A stretch of DNA of 64,000 bases from Cordylochernes scorpioides (GCA_030710605.1 CP092877.1:75127571-75191570); one strand, 5' to 3'. Counted from the stretch's first letter, positions 42,202-52,683 are shown. The notes: generated by a model from the letters alone, not told the origin. Made by a program: numbers and translations.

Positions 42202-42206
42202 TCCAG
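42195..42206 (+). repeat. 12-bp target-site duplication of the LINE, left
   Basis: ACGGCATTCCAG here and at 48801-48812. It spans the start codon of the transposase (CAT on the plus strand), so the insertion split the gene from its promoter. Confidence 0.9.
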
Positions 42207-42404
42207 GGGAAGGGGAGAAGTTCGACCATACCTCCTTGTGGTCCCCCCTGGAACCTTGGAATATTTGACCAAATTCTGCTTCGTTTCCAAGATGACTAAC
42301 GTTGCAACGGCACCCATTTTCAAATGAAGAGCAAAACTGATATCTCCAGTAATGCTACCGTGTCCGGGGTAACCGCCGCGTCAGGAGCTGCAGCTCGAGC
42401 TCAT

Positions 42405-43177
42405 GATGAGAAATCTACTACGAGGACACAATTCAATCTACTACAACTCAATATAAATGGTACCCAGAGGAAAATAAAGAGCTGACTTGTCTTCTCTGTG
42501 ACAACAATGGAAATATCAATTGTCCTCAGGAGACAAAATTGAATCAGAATCTGAGATTCAATATCAAAGATTATACAACACTACGAATGGACAGACCGGG
42601 AATATTCGGAGGAGGACTTGCCGTTTTGATTAAAACTCTAGAAATCAAATTTAAGGAAATCGCCTATAATCAGAGTAAGCCTAGAGGAAGCACGACAGAA
42701 GCTCAGGCAATAGAAATCTATCTTACAGATAAAACGATTCCAATCATAAATGTTTATCACCACGAAAATACTAGCATCAATACAGGCCTGATAGAGACAT
42801 TAAGTGAAGCGTCTTCGGATATCGCGATCATACTTGGTGATTTTAACGCCGAAAGACCAACTTGGGGATCACCTGTCCAGGATAACAAAGGTCAGCAGGT
42901 TGAGGACATGCTAACCGACCTCGACCTTACGCCGTTAAATAACGAAAAGAACATCTATCTATCCAAGTCCACAGGCACAGAATCCGCAATAGACATCACA
43001 GCGATAAATTACAACATCGCACCCACAACACAATGGAAAATTCCGAAAAGTGCAATCAGTGACCACAGACCAATTTTAACAACCCTAAAATTCAAAATTG
43101 AGAATTTCCAACAGAATAAAAAAACACTGGAAAAAAAATTACAGAAAAGCTTGAAGAACTGTGCAACGAAGAATTAA
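42405..43177 (+). pseudogene. LINE-A ORF2 AP-endonuclease domain
   Basis: An early segment QFNLLQLNINGTQRKIK holds the N-terminal Asn motif. A frameshift at about 42477 leads into CPQETKLNQNLRF (catalytic QET), DRPGIFGGGLAVLIK, IAIILGDFNAERPTWGS (GDFNA) and ESAIDITAI, ending in ISDHRPILTTLKF (SDH). These are the ordered motifs of the APE-type endonuclease of Jockey/R1/I-like LINEs, which nicks the target. A second frameshift at about 43139 ends the frame. Confidence 0.82.
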
Positions 43178-43794
43178 ATCACAGAACGATTGACAAAAAA
43201 TTGGAAAAATTATATTTGAACATATCCAAAGCTGAAAAAGTATCGATACCTAGAGGTAGACGTAAAGACCTGTGAATACTTTACTGGAAGGGCCACAATA
43301 TCGAGGCAATGATTGCAGAGAGAGAGACAATATCAATGAACTTCTTAAAACAAATAAAACAGAAGAAATCATAAAGGAACTCATTGAAATTAGTCACAAA
43401 ATAGAACAAGAAATTTGGATATTCAAACAAGTAAAATGGGCAGAATTCTGCGAAAAAATGGATCCAAAAAAGGAAAGCCATCACTGGAATATAATTAGTG
43501 TTATAAAACAATCAAAACCAACACTAATCCTCCAATACTCTAACCGATATGAACAGCGAGAACGAACAAACAGATGGCTGACATAATTGCTGAATATCTT
43601 TCAAGCACTTCCAGACTCAGCTATACGAATGAAGGCAGGACTCTAAAAAATAATATAAACAAGTTAGTTAAACAAGCAAAATATTACCATCAACAAGATA
43701 TATACTCTAGAGACTTCACACTGAATGAGCTAAATTCATCAATAGGAAAGTTAAATCCAAGATATCACCTGGGGAGGCTCTAATCTTTGGTCAA
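43178..43794 (+). pseudogene. LINE-A ORF2 linker between endonuclease and RT, broken
   Basis: Frame-shifted coding remnants, lysine- and glutamate-rich (for example EEIIKELIEISHKIEQEIW), in the position of the linker/thumb-proximal segment. Several stops and shifts; no catalytic motif. Confidence 0.5.
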
Positions 43795-44380
43795 ATGATT
43801 AAACACTTTGGAGACGAAGCTAAAAATCAACTCCTACGAATACTGAACATTTCATGGCAAACTGGTAAACTACCAAAGAATTGGAAGATATCAATTATAG
43901 TGCCAATACTGAAACCACACAAAGATGCTAAGGAATGCAAGAACTATCGGCCAATTGCTCTTACCTGCATACTTTGTAAATTACTAGAATGAATTATATA
44001 CTCTAGGATCATAGTCTGGCTCACTATCAATAATAAAATAAACTTCTACCAAACTGCCTAAAGATTCAGACACTGTACAACTGATAAACTGTTCTACTTC
44101 TGTCAATCAATAATAGATTTCTAGGAAAAACCGCCAAAGAAGACAACGGCCGTAGTCCTGGATATGACCTCAGCTTTTGATCGAGTGAAGAAATTATTTG
44201 AAAGGGGGGCTGCACAACATCGGAGTAAGAGGAAAAACCTTAATCTGGATTGCAGACTTCTTAAGGGGAAGAAGGATAAAGGTTCTGGTCAATGGAACAT
44301 TTTCCAAGAACCGAAGAACATGGGCTGGTGTACCTCAGGGATCTGTGCTCAGTCCTCTACTCTTCTCGCTATATATTAAC
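43795..44380 (+). pseudogene. LINE-A reverse transcriptase, N-terminal half
   Basis: GKLPKNWKISIIVPILKPHK and CKNYRPIALTCILCKLLE are RT motifs 0-1. After stops at 43990 and 44060, TTAVVLDMTSAFDRV is motif A (catalytic Asp), and a frameshift leads to AGVPQGSVLSPLLFSLYIN, motif B. The YxDD motif that should follow is absent because the Gypsy LTR starts at the next base. Confidence 0.82.
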
Positions 44381-44517
44381 TGTTGTTTATGTAAATAGAT
44401 GAATATTATTTGTATTATTTAAAGCCTCATTATGTAAAAATATGTATATATAAATTGGACATTTGTTGTTGGCCATGGTCAAGTTTGAGCTCTTGTACGT
44501 CTAATTACGACACAACA
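44381..44517 (+). repeat. Gypsy 5' LTR (137 bp)
   Basis: TGTTGTTTATG ... GACACAACA with short inverted ends TGTTGT/ACAACA and TATATAAATTGG as a TATA region. It is followed by AAAGTGGCGACGAGGATGCG, where TGGCGAC is a plausible primer-binding site. Confidence 0.82.
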
Positions 44518-44699
44518 AAAGTGGCGACGAGGATGCGCGATCTACAGAGCCAGTAAAAAGCTGAGGAAAGCGGCGTCTATGCAAGTATAACAACTACATC
44601 TTTTAAACAAATCTGACTCTCGGATTATGGAGAGGAAAAATAGGAAAATGGGTTAAGATTACATCTTTTAAACTATCTGGATCAAGAAAACAAAGGAGT

Positions 44700-45275
44700 A
44701 GAAAAGATCAGCATGACAAGTTCAAAGTTAATAGTACCTTTTAGAGAGATGCTATAGCCCAGTGGAGGACACTTCGATCTTTTTGTACAAAATTTGAGGC
44801 TTTCTTTTTGGCATCTGAAGAAGGAGATTGAAGTGCTGATTTTTACCTCGCTACCAGATTCTGAAACTGTGAAGCAGGGCAACGACATTTTCTTCCTGGT
44901 CTAATGAAAGATCAACCCTATGATACTATCATTCAAAGAATTAAGCTGCATTTGGATCCAAAGAAGAAAGTGATACCACAGCGATGCAGATTTTTAAAGA
45001 GAATTCAACAGGAAGGTTAATCAATTTCGGAATATCTTAGAGAATTGAAACATTTAGCAATAAATTGTAATTTCGTCGATATGTTGGGAACCATGATGCG
45101 AGACCGTTCTGTGGCTGGAATCAAGTCGGAAATTCTGCAAAAGAAGCTTGTACAAGAGGACGACGATGTCACCCTGGATAAAGTTTTTTCAGTGGCGATC
45201 TCGTTCGAATTGGCGGAGATAAATACAAGAGAATTACAAGATAAATTAGTGGCCAAGATATCCCCTGTGAATTGA
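44700..45275 (+). pseudogene. Gypsy gag remnant
   Basis: Frame-shifted pieces. The best preserved is 45045-45275 (LAINCNFVDMLGTMMRDRSV ... IKSEILQKKLVQEDDDVTLD), which matches the usual capsid C-terminal region of Mag-like Gag: a 'RDR.V.G' step followed by a helical 'QKKLL' segment. Upstream pieces are interrupted by stops. Confidence 0.65.
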
Positions 45276-45288
45276 AAGGATAAAAAGG

Positions 45289-45897
45289 GTGAGTACAATA
45301 ATAGTACGGCGCAGTATAGGCCTTTCAGGCAAAGTGGCAAAGGCAAAATATTGTATTATAGATGTGTTGAAAGACATTCACACGTGGCATCTGTTTTACC
45401 TCATAGAACAAAGACTTGTTTTAAAATGTAATAAACTGGGTCATTTAAGTAGGGTCTGCAAAGCTAGTAAAAGAATGTGGGGATGTAAATTTGTACAAGA
45501 GGACTCTATATATTCTGTACAGGGCGAAACTGATGCCACAATAAATTCAACAGTAGATGTTTATTCTTTGTGCTTTACAATAGAAACAGGAAGTCCAGTT
45601 ACGTTGATACCTAAATATATTTATAATAATTATTGGCAAGGTAAAAGATTATTTTCAACAAATTTAAGATTAAAATCCTTTTGTGGTAAATCAATAGAGA
45701 TTATAGATCAAATAAATGTTTTTGTAAAAGAAGCCAACCAATATTTACGATTAATAGATGTAAATAAAAAAATCCAGGTAATTTTATTAGGAAGAGAATG
45801 GCTTAAACAGTTGAAACTTGATTATTCTATATTGTTTAGCATTAACATTTTAAATAATGAATATAATAGAAATATATTTAAATATATAAAAATTTGA
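45289..45897 (+). pseudogene. Gypsy zinc knuckle and aspartic protease, active-site Asp changed
   Basis: Zinc-knuckle remnants lie in two frames: YYRCVERHSHVASVLPH, then CNKLGHLSRVC. The retropepsin region follows: CFTIETGSPVTLIPKYIY sits where DTGSP is expected, so the catalytic Asp is Glu, and ILLGREWLKQLKLDY is the conserved second half. The Asp-to-Glu change plus the frameshift make an inactive product. Confidence 0.72.
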
Positions 45898-46712
45898 TGG
45901 ATAGGTATGCAGATTTGTTTAACAAAGATTTGGGCTGTCTAAAGGACGTTAGAATAAATTTTAATTTAAAAAAGGATGTGACTCCTGTGTTTTGTAAGGC
46001 CAGAAGTTTACCTTTCTCTCTAAAAAACAAAGTAGAGAATGAAATTGATCGTTTAGTGAATTCTTGCTCTTTATAACCTATAGTTCATGCATATTGGACC
46101 GCTCCAATAGTACCAGCATCAAAAAAGGATGGTAGTGTAAGGATATGTGGCGATTTTAGATGTACAGCTAATAAAGCAATAGAATTAGATAGGTATAACA
46201 TTCCATCGATCGATGAGATCTTTTCAAAATTATCTACAAGCACCGTACTTTCGACTCTAGACCTATCACAGGCTTACTTACAAGTAATGTTAGCGGAAGA
46301 AGCCAAAGCTGTTGTTGATATAAACACAACAAAGTGGTTGTTTTCTTATAAAAGACTACCATATGACGTAGCGGTAGCACCAAATAAATTTCAGAGGATT
46401 ATGGAAGGCCTATTTTCTGATTTGCCAGGTGTGGCCTGCTACATAGATGATATTTTGGTTGCAGGAAAAGACTTTGAAGATCATGAACAAAAGTTGGATC
46501 TAGTGTTTAGATTATTGCTAGAAAAAGGTTTAAAGTTAAACAGATATAAATGTAAATTTAAAAAGAAATCGGTGGAATATTTAGGGTTTAAAATGGATAA
46601 ATATGGACTGCATCCATTAGAAAATAAAATTAAAGCAGTGATAGAGGCGCCTGAACCTAAAGAATGTTTCGCAATTGAGATTTTTCATAGGACTCTTAAT
46701 TTATTATTATAG
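45894..46712 (+). pseudogene. Gypsy reverse transcriptase
   Basis: After a stop at 46074-46076, coding continues through VPASKKDGSVRICGDFR, RYNIPSIDEIFSKLSTSTVL, STLDLSQAYLQV (motif A), RLPYDVAVAPNKFQRIMEGL (motif B region) and GVACYIDDILVAG (motif C, YIDD). EYLGFKMDKYGLHP follows. These are the ordered palm motifs of a Ty3/Gypsy RT. The frame breaks at 46675. Confidence 0.85.
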
Positions 46713-46789
46713 ATTCATAAAGAATATAGCAAACATTTTAGCGCTATTCTATCAACTTTTGAATAAAAATTGTAGATGGAATTGGACGA

Positions 46790-47228
46790 AAAAATATCGA
46801 ATGTTATTTTAAAAATGTAAATCATTATTAATGGACTATGAACTAGGCGTAATTCTGAGTCATAGAAATGATAGAAAGGAAGAATGCCCTATAGCTTTTG
46901 CTTCTAGAACATTAACTGAAGCGGAAAAACGTTTCTCTAACTAGAAAAGAAAGCGTTGAGCATAACCTTTGGCGTTGAGAAATTCAGACAATACTTACTG
47001 GGACGAAAATTTGTATTGGTCACAGACAACCGACCCTTAATTCATATATTTTCACCTCATAAACCAATTCCCATATGTGCATCATCCAGAATTAAAAGAT
47101 GGTCCTTACAATTAGTTGCATTTAATTATACTGTGGAATTTCGAAAAACTATTGATAATTCCAATGTTGACGCATTGTCACGTCTTCCTATAGAATCGAG
47201 TGTCAGGGAGTCTCTTGATGAAGACTAG
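46790..47228 (+). pseudogene. Gypsy RNase H
   Basis: Remnants include GVILSHRNDRKEECPIAFAS (with shift), SRTLTEAEKRFS, then ITFGVEKFRQYLLGRKFVLV and TDNRPLIHIF, ending SNVDALSRLP. These match the RNase H of Gypsy pol, including the TDN catalytic motif and the 'N..DALSRLP' end. Confidence 0.8.
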
Positions 47229-47325
47229 GTACTTCTTCTTAGGAAGTCGAATGAGGTACCGTTCTCTTTTATGGAGGTGGCTAATGAGACGCCCCAAGAT
47301 AAAATACTGTCTATAGTATTAAGGA

Positions 47326-48220
47326 ATGTTAGAGAAGGCAACTGTGTGTGTGTGTGTGTGGAAATTCACAAGGGTACCGAGAGAAAACCCACTAGCTCCT
47401 CATTATAAGATCAATGAGGAATTAAGTTTGGAGTTTGGTTGTTTTCAATGGCGTGAAAGAGTGGTAATTCCCCAAAAATTAAGATATTTAATTTTAAATG
47501 ACTTGCATGAAATACACATGGGGATTGTTAAAATGAAGATGATTGCCAGACGGTATTTTCTGGTGGCCAGGCATAGACAGTAACATCGAGGAGTTAACTA
47601 GAGAATGTAGAGTATTCAAAGAATCGGCAAGCATGCCCCCGGCTACCATCTCGGAATGGACTTGGCCCGAAAAACCGTGGCATCGACATCATCTTGATCT
47701 AGCGGGTCCGTTCATGGGAAGAATGTTTTTGGTTCTCGTGGACGCATACTCAAAGTGGATAGAAATTTTTATCATCAAAGATATTACCAGAAAAACTATT
47801 ATAAGTCATCTTAGAGATATTCTCGCCAGAATTGGATTGCCCTAATTTTTTGTTACAGATAACGGAAGAAAGTTTGTCTCCGGTGAATTCGAGCAATTTA
47901 CCAAAATGAATGGTATACGGCACACTAAGACCAGTCCGTATAATCCTAGTACAAATGGTTTAGCTGAGAGATATGTAAGAGAGTTTAAAAACCTTTTGAG
48001 AAAGAATAATGGGAAGGATGATTTAGAGACGAATCTACAAAGTTTCCTATTTGCTCATAGAGCATTCCCCCAAACTGTAATAAAGGAATTCACCGGCGGA
48101 ACTGCTAATGAAGAGAAGTTTACGGTCAAGATTCTCGAATTTAATACCAAGATGGGAAATCCGCGAGAGGTATTTCATGAGGCCGTAAGAAGGCAGGAGC
48201 AGTTTACTACAGTTTGCTAG
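47326..48220 (+). pseudogene. Gypsy integrase
   Basis: The zinc-binding region DLHEIHMGIVKMK retains two His, and after a frameshift TRECRVFKES retains one of the two Cys. The core has HHLDLAGPFMGRMFLVLVDA (first Asp) and, after a stop at 47843-47845, FVTDNGRKFVSGEFE (second Asp). SPYNPSTNGLAERYVREFKN carries the third acidic residue (Glu). This is the DDE layout of Gypsy integrases. Confidence 0.82.
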
Positions 48221-48437
48221 GTTTATTTCCGCAACTATGCAACTGGACCTAAACGGTAAAAAGGTACCATTTTGGAATTATTGAGCTACCGTCACTACCT
48301 TATAAGTTACGAGGGCGTCGTGTATAAGAGGCATATCAATCAATTGCGTCCTGTGAGAAAGAAACAAGTTGAGACAAGAAATTTGATACTTCCTCGAACA
48401 TCAGGAGAGAAGCCTGTAGGGGGAAGTCAGAAATAAA

Positions 48438-48645
48438 GTGAAGAGGAGGTTCCAGAGGTTACATCAGGAAACAAGGAGGAGACTGCTTCTGTGCACGTAC
48501 CCTCTTGCACTCTTATACCAGGGCCTGTTGCTGTGCACGTGCCCTCTTGCACTCTTAAACCGGAGGCTGCCGCTGTGCAAGTGCCCGTCCGCAGTCCTAG
48601 ACCTCAGAGAGCCAGGAAACCCCTAGACCGACTGGAGTATTATTA
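48438..48645 (+). pseudogene. Gypsy pol C-terminal tail with 42-bp in-frame repeats
   Basis: Three 42-bp copies (48485-48610) of GCTGTGCACGTGCCCTCTTG-type sequence encode 14-residue units such as AVHVPSCTLKPEAA. The tail ends in RPQRARKPLDRLEYY and a stop just before the polypurine tract. Similar Arg/Pro-rich endings are common in Gypsy integrases. Confidence 0.55.
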
Positions 48646-48657
48646 AGGGGGGAGATG

Positions 48658-48754
48658 TGTTGTGTATGTAAATAGATGAAGATTATTTGCATTCTTTAAA
48701 GTCTCATTATATAAGAATATATGTTTATATAAATTGGACATTTTTTGTTGGCCA
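48658..48754 (+). repeat. Gypsy 3' LTR, truncated
   Basis: TGTTGTGTATGTAAATAGAT ... GTTGGCCA matches the first 97 bp of the 5' LTR and stops there, preceded by AAGGGGGGAGATG (polypurine tract). The last ~40 bp and any right-hand duplication are deleted. Confidence 0.82.
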
Positions 48755-48800
48755 AACGAAAAGAATCTGAGGCTCTTTATTGGACACGACAAAAACAACA
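48755..48800 (+). mobile_element. LINE-A 3' tail beyond the Gypsy insertion
   Basis: AATCTGAGGCTCTTTATTGG then ACACGACAAAAACAACAAC is the LINE tail seen in the 121-bp array. The second copy of the 12-bp duplication follows at 48801-48812. Confidence 0.85.
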
Positions 48801-48974
48801 ACGGCATTCCAGAGTAAAATAAATCATCAGAGATAGATAAATATTTTTCAAATGAATCAAAATAAATATAATCGATACTGAGAGAGAGTTGAATTTAAAA
48901 AAATAGAAAATTATTATTTTCGAAATATAAATAGCTGAGAGGATTCCAGCAAACCGCATCTAAAATATCAGATT

Positions 48975-49377
48975 TTTTTTTTTGCTACATGTTTTAATTT
49001 GCATATACCTATTTTACATATCTCAGATTGTATTTAAAAATCGTTAACCATTTCTTCTAACTTTTGGCGTAATGGTGTTTTATTAATTTATCATTTGATA
49101 TTATTAGGGTTCTTTCCTGGTATTCAAAAAGTAAAAATACGTGTCGTTCAGTTATATTTTTCAATTTATCAAACAATTTGGCCGCTGAATCGCTGATTCT
49201 GGTAGGGCGCCATCTAGCGAATAAAGTTGTAACTAAAATCAATTTATAATTTTTCATTATTTGCCATAAAAAATCCCATTGCATCCTGAACACAATGGTG
49301 TTTACCGCATTGCTCTAGCGCAAATATTCGCGGAGTTATTAATTTTTAAAGTTGTGCGGGACTTTTGGATCACCCTG
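48975..49377 (-). repeat. Right terminal inverted repeat (~403 bp)
   Basis: Reverse complement of 39996-40399. The promoter-side leader of the transposase lies between 48813 and 48974. Confidence 0.9.
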
Positions 49378-49915
49378 TACATGCTAAAAGGTACAACTTC
49401 CTTAAGTTTTGTCCATGAGTATATACACACTTGGTTATCTCGTGTGTCTTCAATAAAGGTCACTGTAATATCTTTCAGAGTTATTGTCTGAATCCCGATA
49501 TACATGCTAAGAGGCACAACTTCCTTAAGTTTTGTCCATGAGTGTATATACACTTGGTTATCTCGTGTGTCTTCAATAAAGGTCACTGTAATATCTTTCA
49601 GAATTATAATCTGAATCTCGATAAAAATGCTAAAAGGCACAACTTCCTTAAGTTTTGTTCATGAGTATATACACACTTGGTTATCTCGTGTCTTCAATAA
49701 AGGTCACTGTAATATCTTTCAGAGTTATTGTCTGAATCCCGATATACATGCTAAGAGGCACAACTTCCTTAAGTTTTGTCCATGAGTGTATATACACTTG
49801 GTTATCTCGTGTGTCTTCAATAAAGGTCACTGTAATATCTTTCAGATTTATTTGTCTCAATCCCGATATACATGCTAAAAGGTACAACTTCCTTAAGTTT
49901 TGTCTATGAATGTAT
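49378..49915 (-). repeat. 123-bp tandem array, right side
   Basis: About four units on the minus strand, spaced ~123 bp. The first is the continuation of the unit broken at 39995. One frame again stays open across units (41-residue repeats, for example DITVTFIEDTRDNQVYIHSW). Confidence 0.88.
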
Positions 49916-50214
49916 ATCTATTTACTTCGTACATCACGAATAATAAAAATTGTGAAATATTTTAAGTAAAATTTCGACGTAAAACTTATAAATAAAATTA
50001 AATTTACTAGAGAGTTGGAATAAAAAAAGTGCTTCTACATTAAATATAATTATATAAAAAGGGTGTTCATGGATCTGTGAAAAGAAAATTGAGTTTTCTT
50101 CCAATAATCTAGCTACACCCTTTTTACCTAATCTAATTAACTATGCAAAGAGAGAGAAGAAATACAGTAAATGGATTTTATCTCCGATATGTTAAATATC
50201 CTTACCTATTTCTG
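49916..50214. other. No gene; short inverted ends only
   Basis: AAAAAGGGTGTTCATGGATC and TAGCTACACCCTTTTT (50058-50125) are short inverted ends around ~50 bp. Otherwise unremarkable. Confidence 0.3.
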
Positions 50215-50715
50215 TGTTGAAAAAATAGTACAAATGTGATATTGTACTGGGATAAGGTGCATAATTATGAAAAAAGGGCATCTCCTTATCGTGCAACTGA
50301 AAGTTGCTGATGGCTTTCGCCATCTATCGGAATAAATATCAACTATTCTCGTTGATTTTTAATTATTCCAGAATTGGCCAAATACCCATTCTTGATTAAA
50401 CAAGAAAATCTAATCACGGACGCGTTTCGGGCTGTTGGCCCTCATCAGCGTGGTGCAAGCTGTACCTCAACGACCAAAAAATTGTTCATTCAGGCATCCT
50501 GAAAAATCATGAAACAGGTAGTTAAGGCCAGAATTGTGTGAGATCGCGACACAATGTGAAAAAATAGTACAAATGTGATATTGTGGTTAGCTTTTCTTGA
50601 TTAATCAAGAATGGATATTCGGCCAATTCTGGAATAATTAAAAATCAACGAGAATAGTTGATATTTATTCCGATAGATGGCGCAAGCCATCAGCAACTTT
50701 CAGTTGCACGATATT
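50215..50715. repeat. Family A element with hammerhead
   Basis: Left end AGTACAAATGTGATATTGTA and GGGCATCTCCTTATCGTGC; inverted right end GATAGATGGCGCAAGCCATC and AACTTTCAGTTGCACGATA. The middle carries the hammerhead at 50413-50454 plus a second, partial left-end copy (50550-50580), so the element looks rearranged or dimeric. Confidence 0.8.
50413..50454 (-). ncRNA. Hammerhead ribozyme, type I, GUC cleavage triplet
   Basis: Minus strand: stem I ACCACG, CTGATGAG (50448-50441), stem II GGGC/GCCC with CAACA loop, GAAAC, GC, GTC, then CGTGAT. Stem I pairs CGTG with CACG plus the outer pair. All canonical core bases are present. Confidence 0.82.
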
Positions 50716-50817
50716 TCTGTGTTATTTATTTATTAAGTAATGCTAAAAGAAAGAGTTAATATGATTATCATGAATTTCAAGCTAATAAAAATACATATAA
50801 TATTATCAAAAACAAAA

Positions 50818-51065
50818 AAGGCATATCCTGACCAGGCTCACATGAGATTTTCTAGATGGCAGAGCGCCATCTAGTGGAACAAAAATAAACTAAACGTTTA
50901 TTTAACTTGTTCCGTGATATTTGGCCAACCCAATTTATTGATATATCAAGGAATGCCAACCACGTACGCGTTTCGGGCTGTTGGCCCTCATCAGCGTGGT
51001 GTATCCTCATGTGAGCGGTCAGAAAATGCCATTTTTGGTTTTAATATCAACACCTGATCACATTT
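50818..51065. repeat. Family B element with hammerhead
   Basis: GGCATATCCTGACCAGGCTC, GCGCCATCTAGTGGAAC and TTAACTTGTTCCGTGATA lead into the hammerhead. The right end, GAGCGGTCAGAAAATGCC, is inverted. Confidence 0.75.
50959..51000 (-). ncRNA. Hammerhead ribozyme, type I, best-paired copy
   Basis: Minus strand: ACCACG, CTGATGAG (50994-50987), stem II GGGC/GCCC closed by CAACA, GAAAC (50974-50970), GC, GTA, then CGTGGT. Stem I is six perfect pairs, stem II four and stem III two (A-U, C-G). The cleavage triplet is GUA. Short stem III suggests activity would be best in dimers, as known for minimal hammerheads of this type. Confidence 0.85.
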
Positions 51066-51107
51066 TAAAATTCTTTTCTTATTTTTTTCACATTTTTTTT
51101 TTTTTTT

Positions 51108-51378
51108 TTGCTTATCCCTAGTACACGTGGTACAGGCCATGATAATCATGGTGGGTAGTTAGCGACTGCTTTTTACTGTAAGCGCACCACATGTCTACAC
51201 ATGTGAAAGCAGTTCGACTTTGTACTTACAAATGTGCCAGAGCCCCGTTTGGTTACTTGCACTCGGTGGTGGGGTTGGACTTTTGCAAGAATCGGGGGGC
51301 CATTGGAGCATTTTTTTTTTAAACAGAAAAAAGTGTCCAATGCGGGGATCGAACCCGGGTCGTAGTGGTCGTAAACCA
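51108..51378 (-). mobile_element. SINE-A copy, head 5' truncated
   Basis: The minus strand begins within the head at TTTACGACCACTACGACCC, has B box GGTTCGATCCC, and ends CTAGGGATAAGC followed by a long A run. Confidence 0.88.
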
Positions 51379-51589
51379 ATTTTTCACATAAAATTATTGA
51401 ATATTGTATCAAATCATATATAATTCTAACATATCAAATTTTGTGTCATTGAATATCTTTCTTTACATTTCAGGAACGTATTTATTTATAATTATTTATA
51501 TATATATATATATTGCGTATGATTTTTGTCCGATTCATTAGTGCTGTAAAGACCAGGATATCCTAAAGGATATTTGGTGATCAGTTGGT

Positions 51590-51990
51590 GATATCTGTCG
51601 ATCAAAAGATCTAGCCCGAGGGCGCATGCCGGCCATCACCTTCCTCGGAAGAAGCCGCTCCTAACATGGGGGACAGACGCTTCAGCAGCCGTTCCTAACA
51701 TGGATGCAGGCGCTGGAGTAGTTGTTGTTGGCTACAGCCTTTGGTTGATTACATGGCGGGCTGGACTCGCCATTTGACTCAGTGTCGTCATTGGGCTTTT
51801 GTGGCTTTTTGTAGAGGTACCAGTGCCACCTGATACCCCACCACGCCCTGGTAACACTGACGCTGCTTGTTCGCGACTGCTTATTTGACCAGTTGTCTGA
51901 TCTTATTCGCAGCTAACCATCATATCTGATGGCCGTTCCCCTATCCACAGCCCGGGGACGCGCCTGGCAGCAAATTATTTATATAAATTC
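51590..51990 (+). repeat. GC-rich repeat-like segment, probably a LINE 3' region
   Basis: Composition shifts sharply. It contains two near-copies of CGTTCCTAACATGGATGCAG/CGCTCCTAACATGGGGGACA and ends with CATATCTGATGGCCGTTCCC, CAGCCCGGGGACGCGCCTGG before AT-rich sequence. No ORF is intact. It reads like a retrotransposon 3' end, but I cannot name it. Confidence 0.35.
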
Positions 51991-52379
51991 TTATTATGAT
52001 TATTTTATTTATTACCAGTTGCGACACGCTATATCCGATCTGGATAATTGCACGTGAAACTATTTACAATAATTGTAGTAGAGTAGGTAACAGAATTATC
52101 AAAAAGAAAACAAACAATTAAGAAAAAGAGCATTGAATAAACATATACATTAAACAAATAAGCATACAACATAAGCAGATAGAAGAAACCGCAAGGTAGT
52201 TATTTACAATATGTTAAGCAATGATGGAAGTTGATGAAGTTATCTGTAATAATTAGTATCGTGGAGAGAGAAAGTTGCTGATAAAGTTGATTCTCTCTTT
52301 ATCTTAAAATATATTTTATATAAGAAAAAGATACTATAAGCTATATATTTCTACACTTCCCAAATCTATCATTTATATA

Positions 52380-52683
52380 TATGTCATAATATTATCCTTC
52401 CAGGAATAATAAAGTAAATCTACAGTCGACCAGAGAGAGACGTAGAGAGGAGGATGTAAAGGCCGGTCACTTGATATATCAGTCACATTCCAAGGGGCCC
52501 ATATTCGTAGAACCTCGGGACTATTTTTGGACAGTTGGGGGGTGGTGTGCGACACGAACGGTCGTTCAGCGGTGACATCCCCTCGCGCTCCCTCTCTCTC
52601 GCTGGTTGCCTGGAATTTCTCTTCCAAACTTGTGGTTTCCTTATTTCTCTCTCCCCACATTATTATCATCTTGCCACATTGAA
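52380..52683 (-). repeat. Repeat family R copy
   Basis: Inverse of 15627-15925: CATAATATTATCCTTCCAGG to CCCACATTATTATCATCTTG, with TGTGCGACACGAACGGTCG in the core. Confidence 0.7.

Larger units (their letters stand above)
42207..44380 (+). mobile_element. LINE-A (Jockey/R1-like non-LTR retrotransposon), 5' part
   Basis: Starts right after the 12-bp duplication with GGGAAGGGGAGAAGTTCG. It contains endonuclease and reverse transcriptase remnants and is interrupted at 44381 by a Gypsy LTR. The 3' tail survives at 48755-48800. The RT region after motif B and the C-terminus are missing, so a deletion accompanied or followed the Gypsy insertion. Confidence 0.82.
44381..48754 (+). mobile_element. 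Ty3/Gypsy LTR retrotransposon (Mag-like), degenerate
   Basis: LTR, primer site, gag, protease, RT, RNase H, integrase, polypurine tract and truncated 3' LTR occur in canonical Gypsy order on the plus strand. Multiple stops and frameshifts make it non-functional. It is inserted in the LINE right after RT motif B. The two zinc-knuckle remnants and protein similarity suggest the Mag/K02A2.6-type lineage (inference). Confidence 0.88.
39996..49377 (-). mobile_element. DUF4817-type DNA transposon with ~0.4-kb inverted repeats, containing LINE and Gypsy insertions
   Basis: Both ends start CAGGGTGATCCAAAAGTCCC. Inverted repeats run 39996-40399 and 48975-49377. TA flanks each end, and the flanking 123-bp repeat joins perfectly when the element is removed. 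Without the nested LINE/Gypsy (42207-48800 plus one duplicated 12-mer) it is about 2.8 kb, reasonable for a Tc1/mariner-superfamily element. The single transposase gene is on the minus strand. Confidence 0.88.
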
